NCBI GenBank assembly: GCA_963969365.1
Contig: OZ017750.1
Coordinates: 2,356,001-2,420,000 of the forward strand
Length of the DNA: 64,000 nt
Reading direction: 5' to 3'
From: Asterochloris sp. CNOR1
Taxonomy: Eukaryota > Chlorophyta > Trebouxiophyceae > Trebouxiales > Trebouxiaceae
The translations under genes and the position numbers were made by a program. Below the pieces are notes generated by a model that saw only the letters and a list, made by a program, of their open reading frames with translations, did no database searches and was not told where the DNA came from. Shown here one piece after another: positions 21,849 to 35,500 of this stretch (positions within the stretch are counted from its first letter, which is position 1; each line of letters starts with the position of its first letter).

Positions 21849-23582
21849 GAGCGAGGAGGACGAGCTCCGCACCTCAAGCTCAGGGAGGACGCAGCTCAGC
21901 AAACTGCCTTCTGGCAGATTTTCCTTGAGGAGCGTGACATCTGGAAGTGCCATGGGGTCAAAACATAAGTGCAGCGTGTGACCAAACCTGGAGGGCAATG
22001 AGGGCAGGGCACAGATCGCCCAGGTCAACATGCAGCTCAGCCATATGTGAGGCAGCACAGCGGGCAAGCAGGCAGCGTGGCTGTTCACTTTGCTCAGCTT
22101 TGAGGCCAAGCTTGCTGCTGCAGCTGGCGAGCAGGTGGGCTTGGTGAACACCATGTGGAACGATGATGAACAGGTGAGCCGCACATCAATCATTATAGTG
22201 GGATGTGTACATCAAAAATTCTGGCCTTGGTACCCTGGGTGTATGGCGTAATGGATAACGCATGGCTTCTCGCTCAGTTATGGTCGGTCTTCGGAACCGA
22301 AGAATCTGGTCTAGAGTTCGAGTTCGAACTCTGCCATTTTCGCGTTGTTCTCCACACTGGAGGATCCGAGGTTCGACCCCTGCTACACAAGAACACTGGT
22401 AGAATCAGAAAACCTCATTTTGGCTGGGGCGATGTGATGTGAGATTTCGAGGCGTTCTCGCTGTCAAGGCAACAACAGTGGGAGACGACACTTATGGTGA
22501 TCTGTCGTTTTTGCGCTTGCAGCCTGACTTGCAAGGAAAATCCCGTTCCAGGGGAGGGGAGGGGAGTTCTGGTGACAGATTCTGGCTTCACAGCAGAAAA
22601 GAGGCCAGAATGCAGTCCAGCAGTAGGACAGTAGTTTCAGACTGGCATTTCAGAGCTGAAGGGACAACAAGGGCATGACTCAAGGAGGCTATCATGGTGT
22701 GTGGGGATATATCTCCCTGTGAATGTGCAATCTGCTCAGAAGGGACGGCCAATTGAAGCTTAAACCCAAGTACCTCGCCTCATTTACGGAAGTGAGGAAG
22801 CTGACTTGCTAGTTGGTGCCTGGTGTCCAGCACTTTGTGTGCTGACAGTTCATAACATCCAACGGCTGGCTTTCTGATATGGTCTGGGAGGTGCCATGTG
22901 GTATTTTGACATTCCAGTATGTAACAAGTTCTTGCTACATACTGGACAAGTCAGTATACCACACTTTAGGTTGGGTTGTGCCCATCCAAAAGGAGTCCTG
23001 GGTTTACTCACGGAACTGTCCATTCAAAGGCCCTGAGCCATTGGGTGGCGCTTCAGCTGCGACTTAGACGGCAAAGGGACATGGCCCCTTCTTGGGAGCC
23101 TATGCTGTCACAAAGCATGTCCCTGCCTCCAGGGTATGCAGGCTACAATGCTCTAGTGAAGTTTTGCCATAGCAGCACAGGTCAATGGCAGGAATGCTGA
23201 GGAGTCCACTGGCAACCGGTCCTGCCTTGGGTCCGCAGTAGGCTTGTTCATCATGCCACAAGTGCAGGCTTCAATCATTTGGTTGCACTCAGCGCGAGGA
23301 GCCTGACCTGATCCATCTAGACTGGTGTCCCCGATTGGGGCTGTGTGACTGGTAGGGGTCCTATAGTACACTATCTGACTTAGGTCTGACCTGACCAATC
23401 TGACTCCCCTTCTGCTCAAACATAGGCAGAGCTCTTAGCTTAAAGACTATGATGTTGTAGGCCAGAGATTGGCAGATCACACGGTTGGGGCAGCAGACCC
23501 TGCAGGCCAGCCTCAACGGGACAGTCTTGGAGTCTGCACACAAGCCCAGGACCTGCTGAGGCCCTCTGCAGGGGCGGCTGCC
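21849..23582. other. Divergent intergenic region between SLBP and the Pol III largest subunit
   Basis: 1.7 kb holding the upstream regions of two genes that point away from each other. The only recognisable element is the tRNA-like sequence at 22237-22390. From 22400 to 23580 base composition is less GC-rich and no exon with good splice signals was found. Confidence 0.5.
22237..22390 (+). tRNA. tRNA-Arg(UCG)-like element, interrupted, probably a pseudogene or tRNA-derived repeat
   Basis: An acceptor-like GGGTGTA and then TGGCGTAATGGATAACGC give a good A box and a 4-bp D stem. At 22284-22300 a perfect 5-bp stem (TCGGT/ACCGA) closes a 7-nt loop CTTCGGA with anticodon TCG. A B-box-like GAGGTTCGACCCC and TACAC, which pairs with the 5' acceptor strand at 5 of 7 positions, follow at 22367-22388. 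However, about 22 nt separate the D arm from the anticodon arm, and about 60 nt containing a second T-arm-like palindrome (near 22315-22332) lie before the last T arm. These extra pieces do not fit a normal tRNA intron at position 37/38. Confidence 0.45.
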
Positions 23583-26500
23583 ATGGCTCAGCCTGCCATC
23601 AAACTGGAATGCACCAAGGAGCCTTACAAGGCGCCATGCCTGCCCCGCAGAATGTGAGCCACCATGCAGCTCTGCTCAGAGCTCACAGCCTGCTGGCAGC
23701 CAGCAACACCTTCTTACAGGGCATTTACCTTGCACATTGCTGGCGCCCATGCCTGCAGCGCAGATCTGGCATGCTGCTGTGGTTTGATGTCCTGCTCAGT
23801 GCTTGGTCCTGGCTGCCTGCAGCGAGAGCGTCCAGTTTCGGACCATGGGGCCCTCCGAGATGACCAGTGCAGGAGAGCTGCATGTGTTCCAGGGGAACCT
23901 GTACACTGCAAATGATGTGAGCTGCACAACATGGACAAGAGCTGCCCAACAGGACCACCTCTCCATGCACTGGTTTGCCTGCTGCACTGCACAGCGCAAG
24001 GGACCCCAAGCTGTGCTTCAAATTGTTGAATGCCTGCTGCATTGCACCTTATGGTTGACACCATCCACTAAGCTACACCGCAATTCAGGACTGCCACCTT
24101 TTACAGACCTGGCTGCTGCAGAGGGGTGATCGCATTCCGCTGGAAGGGGGCCCGCTGGATCAGCGCCTGGTGAGCCATGGCGCCAGCATTTGTGATAGCT
24201 CAGCAAGCCCAGCAGTTTCGTTCCATCTCTGTCTCCTTATGTGCAGCCCGCTCTCCTCTATCAGGCGCTGAGGGTCGCGTTCATGGCTGCAGGGCGTCAG
24301 CAACAAGAGGGCGGAATGCACGACCTGTGGGCAGAAGCTGGCGGAGTGCACCGGGCACTTTGGTGAGTGGCATTGTGTTGTCTTCTGACAGGGCAGTGCT
24401 GCCAGCCAGCCCAATTGCCCAGTGGGGAAGGACAGCTTGTCTGACGCCGCTTGTCAGCCATCTTGCCTGGCAATGACAGAGGCAAGTGCGTGCAGCACCA
24501 CACTGGCCCGCTGCAGTCAGACATGGTGCACTCAAGACCTGCCTGTCCATTGCTGCCTGGGCTAGAATAGCCACCTACCCTCTGGTGGCCTTGAGCAGGC
24601 TTCCTGCTCAAGTATGACCCACCTTGACGGTACCTCTGCCGCACAGCCTCACCTTGCACCAAGTGCATCAGGAGCTCTGCTGCCTCCTCGCAGTCTCCAT
24701 TCCTCACAGCCCGTTGTTGCCCTGCAGGCTACATCAAACTGGAGCTGCCCGTATTCCACATAGGCTACTTCCGGAACACAATTGCCATCCTGAACTGCAT
24801 CTGCAAGTCCTGCTCGCGGGTGATGCTGGAGGGGGAGGAGCACCGCAGGTTCTTCAAGTGAGTTTGAATGAGCCGTGGACCTGCAGACTTGGTCACAGAG
24901 TGCACCATGGGAAGATGGGCCATGCTCCATGGTGTGCCGTGGCTTTCGAGAGTGCTTGTGGGCCACCCACCACAGGCGCAGGGCCACACTGAGCTGGGGA
25001 CGTCAGAGCGTGTTGTTACCCTGACTGACTCTAAGCAGGAATGTAGCTGAGCTGTTGAGGTCTGACCCTGCAGGCGCATGTCCAATACCAAGTTGGAGCG
25101 GGCCCAGCGCCAGAGCAGCTTTGCTGCCATCCTGAAAGCGTGCAAAAAGGTCAAGATGTGCCCCTGGTGTGGCGAGACCAACGGAATGGTCAAGTGAGCC
25201 CAGGGCAGCACAGTCCAGCCCTCACCAGCACGGTGCCTTGACATGGTGCAGACCTCTGTGCACCTCAGCCACCTGAACAGTGTTCTGGCAGCATCTCATG
25301 CCTAGCATCAGGGGCTAGTGCGTTGGTGTCCCCAATGTAAGGAATCACAGCCAGCCTGTCCTGTGGTTGCCACTGCCAAACAGTGGGTGCAAGCCGGATT
25401 GAAGTATTGACGCATGCAGACTTGCAAGTGCTGCATCATTGGCCTCATAAGTGCTTGTGGGGAGCCCCTCCTCTCTATAGAGCACATGATTTTGACTTTG
25501 TCCCTCTACACATGTGGTGATGCAGCGCCAGCCCTTGGTGTTGCTTGCAGGAAGCTGCCGCATGCCTTGAAAATTCTGCACCTGAAGTTTGCAAAGGACA
25601 TCGTTGCCCTTGAGGCTTATATTGAGGAGCTGGAGTCAGCCATGAGGAGGAATGAGCACATCAAGCCCCAGCTGACAGGTCTTAAGGTGCGTACTCTGCT
25701 GCAGGCAGTTGTTGCCAAGCCAGACAGCACAGTGAGACATAGGAACTTTGCTTTAGGCCTGACTGCAATGCTGACGAGCTCTGCTTGCCAATGTTGCAAA
25801 TGAATTCCTGCACACCACTCCTGAACCGCGCTGGCTGTGGTCTACCAGCATCAGTGCGGCTCAATAGCATGCACACCCTGGTCACATCCAGCGCTAGCAG
25901 TCTGAGGGGGGGGCTGGGCTCACTTCAAGCGAGTGTTCACTGTCCTTGGTGCAGCACCTTGCCTGTGGAGGGCGCTGCTCATCTTGCCTACCTGCCTGCT
26001 GTCGCACTTTCTGCATGCCTGCCTGCCTGCCTGCCCTGCAGCTCGGGGTCGGCCCCTGACCCATGTGGCTGCTAGGTCTGCTTTCTGCTGACAAATCTGC
26101 TTTGAATGCCAGTTCTAGAAAAATGGAGACAGCAAGAAACCCACACAGGCGCTGCAGGTGACCATCTGCTCTGTTTACCCGCCCATGCAGATTGGCGATG
26201 ACCTGAGACCCACACGGGTGCTGGACCTGTTCAAGAAGATCACTGTGGAGGACTGCGTCCTGCTGGACGTGCGCGATCGCCCAGAGAACCTGCTGATGAC
26301 CCACGTGCCGGTGCCCCCTGTCGCCATTCGGCCCAGCGTGGAGATGGACTCAGGGCAGGGCAGCAACGAGGATGATATCACTGTCAAGATCAGGGTGGGT
26401 TGCTCCAGTGGGGTCCCTTTGCTGCTGCTGGCTGTGGCTTTGAAGGCAGAGCATGTGTGGCTCTGCTGTGGAAAGATGACTTGGCTGCAGCCTTAAGGGT

Positions 26501-29500
26501 GCTCCTGTGATGGCATGCAAGCTCTGTGCTGGCTGGCGCGCAGGTTCAGCCGCCTCCAGGCTCTGGATGCTGGTTTGAGAGGTTACTGGCTACCAGCACC
26601 AGCATGCTCCACAACAACACAGGGCGGCACTGCACGCTGATGCCTACTGCAGGTGCTGTCCGAGGCCTATCAACAGGTGTCATGCCCAGGTATAACGCCC
26701 ATATTGTAGTATTGGTCGTTTTGCTGCATCAACCTGCCCAGTTTCTTGCCTGCCTGCCTGCAGGACCTGATTCAGTACAACAATGCTATCCGGCAAGACC
26801 TGGCACGGGGAACTACAGACACGCACCTGCAGGAGCGCTGGGAGATGGTGCAGCAGTGCGCGGCCCAGATCATCAACAGCGACCTGCCCGGCATGCAGAC
26901 CGCAGGGCAGGCGCCTGTCAAGCCTATGAGGTGGGCTGCCCTGCTCAGCATGCCTGACACCTGGCGTCTGCAGGCTTGCTGGCTGCACCAGGTGGCCATC
27001 AATTCCCTGACGAGGTCTCTGTACACTTGACCCAGTTCAGAGCTCGTCTAAGTTGCTGGCAAGCCAGCTTGCCTGCTTGTGCAGCTGCATGGCAGACAGT
27101 GCTGTGAGCATCTTCAGGTAGTTGTGTCCCTCTGCAGCGCCTACATGCCACACAACACAAGTTCAGCTTTCCTTGAACAGGCCAGCGCCGGCAACGCAGA
27201 GGTGCAGGCTTAGAAGTGTCCTGCGCAGCCCCACCATGCGCCCTGTGTGCTGCGCTGCAGGGGCTTTGTGCAGCGGCTGAAGGGCAAGCAGGGGCGCTTC
27301 CGGGGCAACCTGTCGGGGAAGCGGGTGGACTTCAGTGGGCGCACAGTCATCTCCCCCGACCCCAACCTGGGGGTGCATGAGGTGGCTGTGCCCCTGCAGG
27401 TGGCGCGGCTGCTGACCTACCCTGAGAGGGTCACCGACCACAACATGGACAAGCTGCAGCAGTGTGTCCGCAATGGTGAGGTTGTGCAGGGCTGTGGGCA
27501 GCTGCCTGATCTGATGTGCCCTGTGGGCACGCTGCGGCAGGGCAGGCGCAGCGGTGATGCTGGAAGTACTACTGTGCCTGGATGCACAGCAGTGCGTGTG
27601 CAAGAGTAAGAATGCATGGGGCTGTTTGGGCCCTGGTGTTATCACAAACACACTGAAGCAGTGCGAGCGCTGAGGTGAGGCATTGAGGACCTGCCTGTCA
27701 AATTATTTGGCTGCTGGATCAGGTGCTGCACACTGTGTGCGATCATCCAGCTACTCTGCCTGGGGCACTGTGTCGCAGTTGACAAGGTCATGGCTGGCAA
27801 TGTGAGGCGCGCTGACAAGGTCATGGCTGGCAATGTGAGGCACGCCTGCTGCATAACAAGACCAGCTGGAGAGATGGAGGCTGGACTGCCTGCTACCAGT
27901 GCTGTGGGAAGTGCTTGCGTACACACAGCAGAGGGACTTGCCAACTTCAGCTCGACTCCTGGCTTGGTACTTGCAAGTGCACCCCCATGTATAGCAGCTG
28001 CGCTTCCCCGTATTCTGCAGACAGGATGCACTGGCCGAGCCGGGTGTCGCTACAGCTAGTGCTGCTGCCACATACCCAGTCTCAATCATTGCTCAGCAGG
28101 GAGTGGGCAGGGGTTCAAGCAGGTTGTGCACATCAGGCTGCGTGTTTGTGACAATTCCTGTGTCCGGCGGCAATACAGTTGTCCTGCAAGACGCACTGAC
28201 TGGTAGCGTTTCTGTGCAGTTGTGGTCACTTCTGTTGCGCCAAGTGCGCCCACAGACAGCTGCTGCGCCTTGCAGGCATGACACAGTGGCCAGGGGCCGT
28301 CTCAGTGCAGCTGCCCGATGGCAAGTTCAACCTCAAGTTTGCTGACCGCAATGCCATTGCCAAGGAGCTGAGGCCCGGGGACATTGTGGAGCGTCACTTG
28401 GAGAACGGGGACGTGGTGCTGTTCAACAGGCAGCCCTCGCTGCACAGAATGAGCATCATGGCGCACCGTGTACGCGTCATGCCTTGGAGGTGGGGGCAAA
28501 GCCACCTGCTTGTGGTAATAGAGATGAGGCCCTGATGTGCTCACATGTGCCTTAAGCACGGAGAGCCCTGGGCTGGTGTGGCACTGGGCCTGGCATTATT
28601 GTCAGAGCGCACCGCTGGTCATGTTATGGCAGTGAGTGCACACCAACTGCAGGCTGCAAGGGCTGATGGTCTGCTTGGCATGAGATCTCAAAGTGCCTAA
28701 CTGCATTTCAAGCCATGAGATCGGGCCAGGGTGACCATGGCTGACTAGCGTTGTGCTTGGCATAGCATACAAGGGAAGGCACACAGCAGAGGCCAAGCCA
28801 CTGTGCCTTTTGCGGGGAAGCAGCTGAGACGGCACACTCGGATTCTTGATCATTCATGGGCGGGTGTCTGCTGGCAAAGTCACCACTTCAGGTGTGAAGA
28901 CACAAAAACCATGGGCATCGTGACCAGGAGTGGCATTCACAGGCAGGAAGCCTTTCGCCACAGCTGTATAGCTGAATGAAGATTGACGTCTAGTCTGATT
29001 ACACCAAAAAGGTTGGGCAGCCAGTAATCGTGTTGTTGGGCCCCCTCTACAGCGGAGGGGGGGGGGGGGGGATCGGGGCAGCACCTGTGCTGCAACGCCC
29101 TTATGTGATCTTTCTGCAGGACGTTGCGCTTTAATGAATGCGTGTGCAGCCCCTACAACGCTGACTTTGACGGTGACGAGATGAATCTGCATGTGCCCCA
29201 GACGGAGGAGGCACGAACGGAGGCCATCCAGCTCATGGGCGTGGTCAACAACCTGTGCACGCCCAAGAATGGAGAGATCTTGATTGCAGCCACACAGGTG
29301 GGGCTGGGGCATGTGAGTATCGGCTGCAGCTTGCGCCGTTCCAGGGAGCTGCAGCTGCCTGGGCTTTCGGCTGCAGGCGGCATTGGGGCAGAGCCTGCAC
29401 TCTAGGCTGCTTTGCTGCATGAGATGGCACACTGGCTGCACTCTCAGATCAAGCAAGTATAGCAACATCCATGCAGCCACTGGCCGCCCCGTGCCTCCTG

Positions 29501-32500
29501 GCTCATCAGCTGTCAGCAAACTGATCAAGGTTCTGCTAGCCAGTGCGCCCTTACATGTGATGTGCAGAAGCCAATGGGCTTGCTGTCTGCACCAGGCTGA
29601 TTGCTCAAATTGCCTGCTGCCCTTTGTCCTGCAGGACTGACTGACCTCTGTTTTCCCGCCGGCAAGCAAAGTCAAGCTCTGCGCTTTGCTCTGAATGTGC
29701 TGATGCAGCCATCTGCCTGAAACAGGGCCATGCAGTTGCCTTACCTTGCCTGCAGGAACATTGACACCTGCATCTCTGCTGCCTGGATCAGGGGCTCCCA
29801 CAGCAAGCTGCCTTGCGTGCAGGGGCCAACTTCCAACTTCCTCCTGATGCCCCTCTTGCCTGCAGGACTTCCTGACCTCTGCCTTCCTGCTGACGAGCAA
29901 GGACAAGTTCTTCACACGCGCAGAGTTTGCACAGCTGTGCAGCTACATGGGGGATGCCAGGAGCCCAGTGGATCTGCCTACGCCCGCCCTGATCAAGCCC
30001 ATGGAGCTGTGGACGGGCAAGCAGCTGTTCAGCGTCATGGTCAGGCCAAACGCCCAAACCAGGTGCATACCGAGGTTACACTTTGCGACAGAGTGGGGCA
30101 GGGAGCCCGCCATTGGCTGCCAAGAATGTGGCTGTGAGCAAGACACTTTGTGCAAGATTACTGAGCGTGATCATTGGGACCGACACCCATCAGATCGGAA
30201 GCGCACTGAGGCCCCTGAGGTGTTGGCATTCAGAGCAGATGGGGCAGTGAGGGCTGCCTGTGGCTGCCAGGGATTGGTCAAGATGGCTGGGAGCTGCCAC
30301 TGAATGAGCTTTACCCTACATATCTGGGGCCTTACCAGAAGCCGTTGTGGCTGACTACCGTCACTTAAGTGCTGCAGGATCTATGTCAACCTGGAGACCA
30401 AGGAGAAGATTTACAAGCCCTGCAAAGACCCCTGCATGGATCCTGCAGACGGTTGGGTCATCTTTATGAACAGCCAGCTGATCTGCGGGCGACTGGGCAA
30501 GGCCACGCTGGGGGGCGGTAACAAGGCTGGCCTGTTTCAGGTGACAGGTTGCTCCAAGGCATTACCCGATGCATGGCCAGACCTGCACCTGCTGTGGTGC
30601 GGACAAAGTGCTCATGCAAGTCGGTCTCACGACATCCTGCTGTATCTCAACAGGAGCAGCAGGAAGCCTGATGCTGAGGCATTGCAAGAGATGACAGCAC
30701 ACTGACGCAATGCGCATGTGACTTTTATGAGAGCTGTGCGGTCTGAACCTTGTGTCAGCAGCACGGCTTGCATCGGCGGCAGGCTTTGAGCTGGTCACTA
30801 GGGCTTCTAAGCAGCTATTCTGAAGTGCCTAGCTGCCAAGTCACATATCTGGATGGTAGTGTACTTCAAGCCAAATTGTCACACCCTCTGCCTGCAGGTG
30901 CTGAACACAGACTTCTCAGCCAATGCAGCCGCGCAGTGCATGAACCGCCTGGCCAAGCTGTCTGCGCGCTGGATTGGCACACGAGGGTTCTCCATCGGCA
31001 TTGATGATGTCACCCCCAAGCCGGAGCTGGTGCAAAAGAAGCAGAGGGAGCTGGATGATGGCTATGCACAGGTGGGCTGCTGCGGCATTGAGCTGCATTG
31101 GCAGCATGGCTTTGCGGCCTGTCTGTGGAGGCTTGTCAAGTTGCACACAGGTGGGCTGCTGCGGTGCTATGCCAGGCTGCTTTGCCAAGTCAAGCTGTTG
31201 GTAGGCTGCTGAGGCATGCAGAGCCTGCGAAGACAGCAGAGGCGGGTCATGCCAGGGTTCCCCAGCACAGCAGGGTGAAAGCCAGCTAAGTGACGCAGTA
31301 ATGCACTGCTGTGCTACCTTTCACTCCACATCTGGGGGCCACTCCCAAATGCTCTTGGAACACCTGAACAGCAGGGGTCCATTGCATCAGCACATGCCAC
31401 GAAGGAAGGTCAGGTGAGGTGGTCATTCCAGATTGTCTTGTTGAGGAGTGTTGCGATGCTGGGTCTGCGGTCTGTTGCGCCTGCAGCGCACAGCACAGGG
31501 CTCCATGCTGGCCATTCCCACGCCTAAAGTCCCTTGGAACAACCTAGTTGAACAGCATGTGCATGGCATGACTGCAGGTGGATGATTTCATTCAGCAGGC
31601 CAAGGATCGCACGCTGGCCCTGCAGCCTGGCTGCGACATGAAGCAGAGCTTGGAAGAGCAGATCACCAAGACTCTCAATGGCATTCGCGAGAAGGTTGCA
31701 CAGGTCGGAGCAGGGGCGCGGTGTCAAGTCTTGCCCAGGTTGCATGTTCCCCTGACGTTTGTGAGGAGGATGCACAGGTGTGGAGCTGAGGCTAGGTTTG
31801 GACCTCCTGATAAACGGCCTGGCTGTATGGCCCTGGCAGCCCTGGCTGATCTTGTGGGATAGCCCTACCCATTGGGTTTGGGCAGGCCGAACAACTTCCA
31901 GGCTGAGCAGCTGCAGAGCCTTGACTGGCGGCATGCAAGCAGATGTGGGTCAGCGATGCAGTGCTGCCCTGCTGCTGGGCAACAAAAGTTGCCCTGATTT
32001 GGTCAGGGACCGAACTCCTGTTTCACTACAGGCACAGCACAGGATTCTGCTGCCCCTGCAGGTGTGCATGAACACACTGCACTACCACAACAGCCCTCTC
32101 AACATGAGTGAGTGCGGTAGCAAGGGGTCGCCCATCAACATTGCCCAGATGGTGGCCTGCGTGGGGCAGCAGTCAGTGGGTGGCAAGCGGGCGCCCAATG
32201 GGTTCAAGGTAAGCAGATGTCCTGCACAGAGGCAGACAGTGCTGGCAGCTCCCCCAGCATCTTTGCTCTGCAGGACCAGCCCTCATAGCTTTGCCACCAT
32301 TGACCAGGCTTCCAAAGCAGAGGGAGAGTTCTGCCAAAGTGCCGTGTTGGCCACACGCCCAGCTGTTTGTCTGGGCTGCATGTCGGGGGGGACAGAGGCT
32401 CTACTGACTTCTGGCTGGCGCCCACCCTGCAGGACCGCACGCTGCCCCACTTTCTGCGCGGCGACGTGACAGCTGAGGGCAAGGGTTTTGTGGCAAATTC

Positions 32501-35500
32501 GTTCTACAGCGGGCTGACCCCCACAGGTAAAGCCAATGCATGCCCTCAACTTTGCAGCTGCCGGCCAGCATCACGGCTGCTTTCTCTGCAGTCTCTGGGT
32601 GAGATTTGAGAGCCCCTAACACAAGATTCTGAGTGGAAAGTTGGCTTGGGCCTGCATCGATGACACTCCCATATTGTTGAGCCACGGAGCTTGCTGTCAA
32701 TGGTAGTGCCGCTTGTGATGCTGCAGAGTTCTTCTTCCACACCATGGGTGGTCGTGAGGGGCTGGTGGACACTGCCGTCAAGACAGCTGAGACTGGGTAC
32801 ATGAGTCGCCGCCTCATGAAGGCGCTGGAGGACTTATACACCCACTATGATGGCACGGTGAGTGCATGGGGTTTGGGAGGCTCTCTCATCAGTGGCGTGT
32901 GTGGCTGCATATGACTTGTGCGCCATCACAAACATGTGCAAAAAGCGGTCAGGCTGCTGACAGCCCTTTGCTTTCGTCGGCCAAGCAGGCCTGTCTCTCT
33001 CCGGACTGGCAGCTGTATGGTGTGCTGTAAACAAGTGCTCGCAGGACCTGACTGCCGCACTCTCCTCACTGTGCAGTGACTGCTCACCTGCCCAGCTTGG
33101 CGAGTGGCGCCTACAGCTGAGAGCATCATGCCACTCTTGCAGCATGCCAGCAGCGGCAGCCAATGCTGCCGTACCTTTCCCACCAGCCCCTTGAGGTCCT
33201 GTGCCCTTTCTGTCACAAGACTGAGCAGCCCTTGCCTACTACAGGTACGCAATGCAGCCAGCACCATCGTGCAGCTGACCTATGGAGATGACGGGCTGGA
33301 CCCTGTGCACATGGAGGGCAAGGACGGCAGCCCCATCGACCTTGGGCGTGCACTGTCCTTCATCCAGGCCACGCACCTCAGGCACGTGCCATGCCCCAGG
33401 CTCTGTGATGAGCACTTCAGGGGGGTGGCCGCACCATCGTGTACTTGTCTATGCTTCTTCTTGATCCGGGCTAGCTTGGGACAGATGTGTCCCTCATCAC
33501 GATCACCAATGAAAGGGAAGTCAACGAGGTGGCCGGGTGCTTAGATTGGTCCAACGATGCTGAGAGCATGATGGGGTGCTTGTCTGAGGGCGCCTGCTCT
33601 GCCCAAGGCCACCCACCACATGTATGTGCTGGGGGTCTTGTCATCGTTCTGGCCTGCGCGTCCCTGTGTGACTGATGCGCGCCACCCTCCCCCTGCACAT
33701 CTCCGTCCAGCCAGCTCCACAATGTGAGTCAGGGCTTAGTGGCACGCAGCTACAGCATGCTGACCTTGGCGCTGCCTGGTGCCTGCACCTAGTCTTGGCC
33801 ACAAAGGTCCAGGCACCTGCTGCTTGCAGGTCTGTCATTAGCGCCTGCAGCAGGGTGGCTGTCTTGTCAGGGTGCAGCCTCTTTGGTCTGCACGTAGCTT
33901 CATACCTGATCAGGTCTGCATGATGGGGCTGCAGCACACCACAGCTCATCATGCATCACCTGCAGCATCACCTGACACGGGACCTTGCAGCCCACCATTG
34001 TGCGCCACCTGCATGGCAGACACCTCAGCTGACAGCCACCTGCTGCCGCTGCTGCAGGGAGTCTGGGGACTCACCTGTGCCCCTGCCGAAGGAGCTCATG
34101 CGCCTGATGGGCGACAAGATCCGCTCAGGGCAGCTGGCATTGCGCCGAAAGCCTGCCCCACCTCTGAAGAGGGACCCCTCAGCCTCTGCCTCCCCCGAGC
34201 CACCGGTCAGGGCTGAGGCTGGGCCCCGCACCTCGACAGGCGTGCAGGGGGGCCCCGGCAGGGGCAAGCAGGCCGGGCGCAAGCGCATGGCTGACGAGAT
34301 GGCGGCTGGCAGCAGCACGGGTGGGGCTGCACAGCCAGCAGGACAAGGGGCTCTTGGCAAGCTGGCTCCGGCCAACTTCGCTTCACGCCACGCAGCAGGG
34401 AGTCCTGCCCCCTCCCTGGCAGGCGGCGCCGGCAGCAAGGCCGCCGATGAGGCTGCCACGGCCGCTGGCCTGGCTGAGAGGGTGGTGGATGTGGACACAG
34501 TGATGGCAGATGCCTGGCAGGGGGCTGAGAGAGGCGACGCCGCGCTGCGTGAAGCTGTGCTGGGGCGGAATGGCATTGAAGACGTCGTTGCCGATGAGGA
34601 TGAACAGTTTTGTACGCGGCGCTTTCGCTCCGACCTGTGGGACTTTGTTGCCACCGAGGTGTGTGCTGGGCAGCCTTTGAGCCTGCAGTGGTGCAGGGGC
34701 TTGAGGCTGCTCTTTGCTGCACACCATGCATCTGATCAGAGATGTAGGACTTTGTAGCCACTGCTGTGCGTGCTGGGGATTGTCTGCTGATGCCTGCAAA
34801 AGTGGATTGTGAGGCAGATGTTGGCTATGGAGGTATGCACCCTGCCAGATGTCCTTCACAGAGCAGGCAGGGTGGTGGCTTGGACTTGGTCCTCCAAGGT
34901 TACCAGCAACATCTTTTACCTGACCAGCCCACCATGCTTGCTTTCGTGGTTTCAATGCAGTAGGTGCTGCTGAAATCTGTGCTGGTCACAGCCACTGAAG
35001 GTGCTGCTGCATGCTTGCAGACAAGCTGGGCACAGTATGCAAGGACAGCTTGATGGTGACACTCCCTTGCATCATAGCTTGCTGCATACTTTGCATGTGT
35101 GCATCTACAGGTTGACAAGCTGCGCACAGTGCGCATGCGCAAGGGCCTGGAGGGAGACAAGCATGACATGCTGCCCAAGCCTGAGGGAGCTGCCACACCA
35201 GCTGGCAGCAAGGGGAATGAAAGGGAGGAAGTGGAAGTGATTGACCCCTCCCCCATGGGCAAGGACGCACGCATTTGCGCGCAGCTGGGCATCAGCACCA
35301 GCCAGCTGCAGGCGCTGGTGGCCCACTGCATTGAGCGTCTGGAGAGCAAGCGCATGGACCCAGGTGGGCACTGATGTGTGCATGCTTCACAGCAGGCAGC
35401 TGCACCAGCCAGCTGCAGGTGCTGGCCGGCCCATGGCATCTTGTGCCTCCACAAGCATGACTTGCAGGGTTGCCACCCTGCTTCAGCCCTGTCGTTCAGC

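Noticed and set aside
26020-26040. CCTGCCTGCC repeat considered as a regulatory element
   Set aside because: A polypyrimidine-like simple repeat near a CTGCAG, ordinary for the introns here.
28854-29915. 353-codon minus-strand open frame
   Set aside because: Antisense to the RPC1 active-site exon, which is unambiguous on the plus strand.
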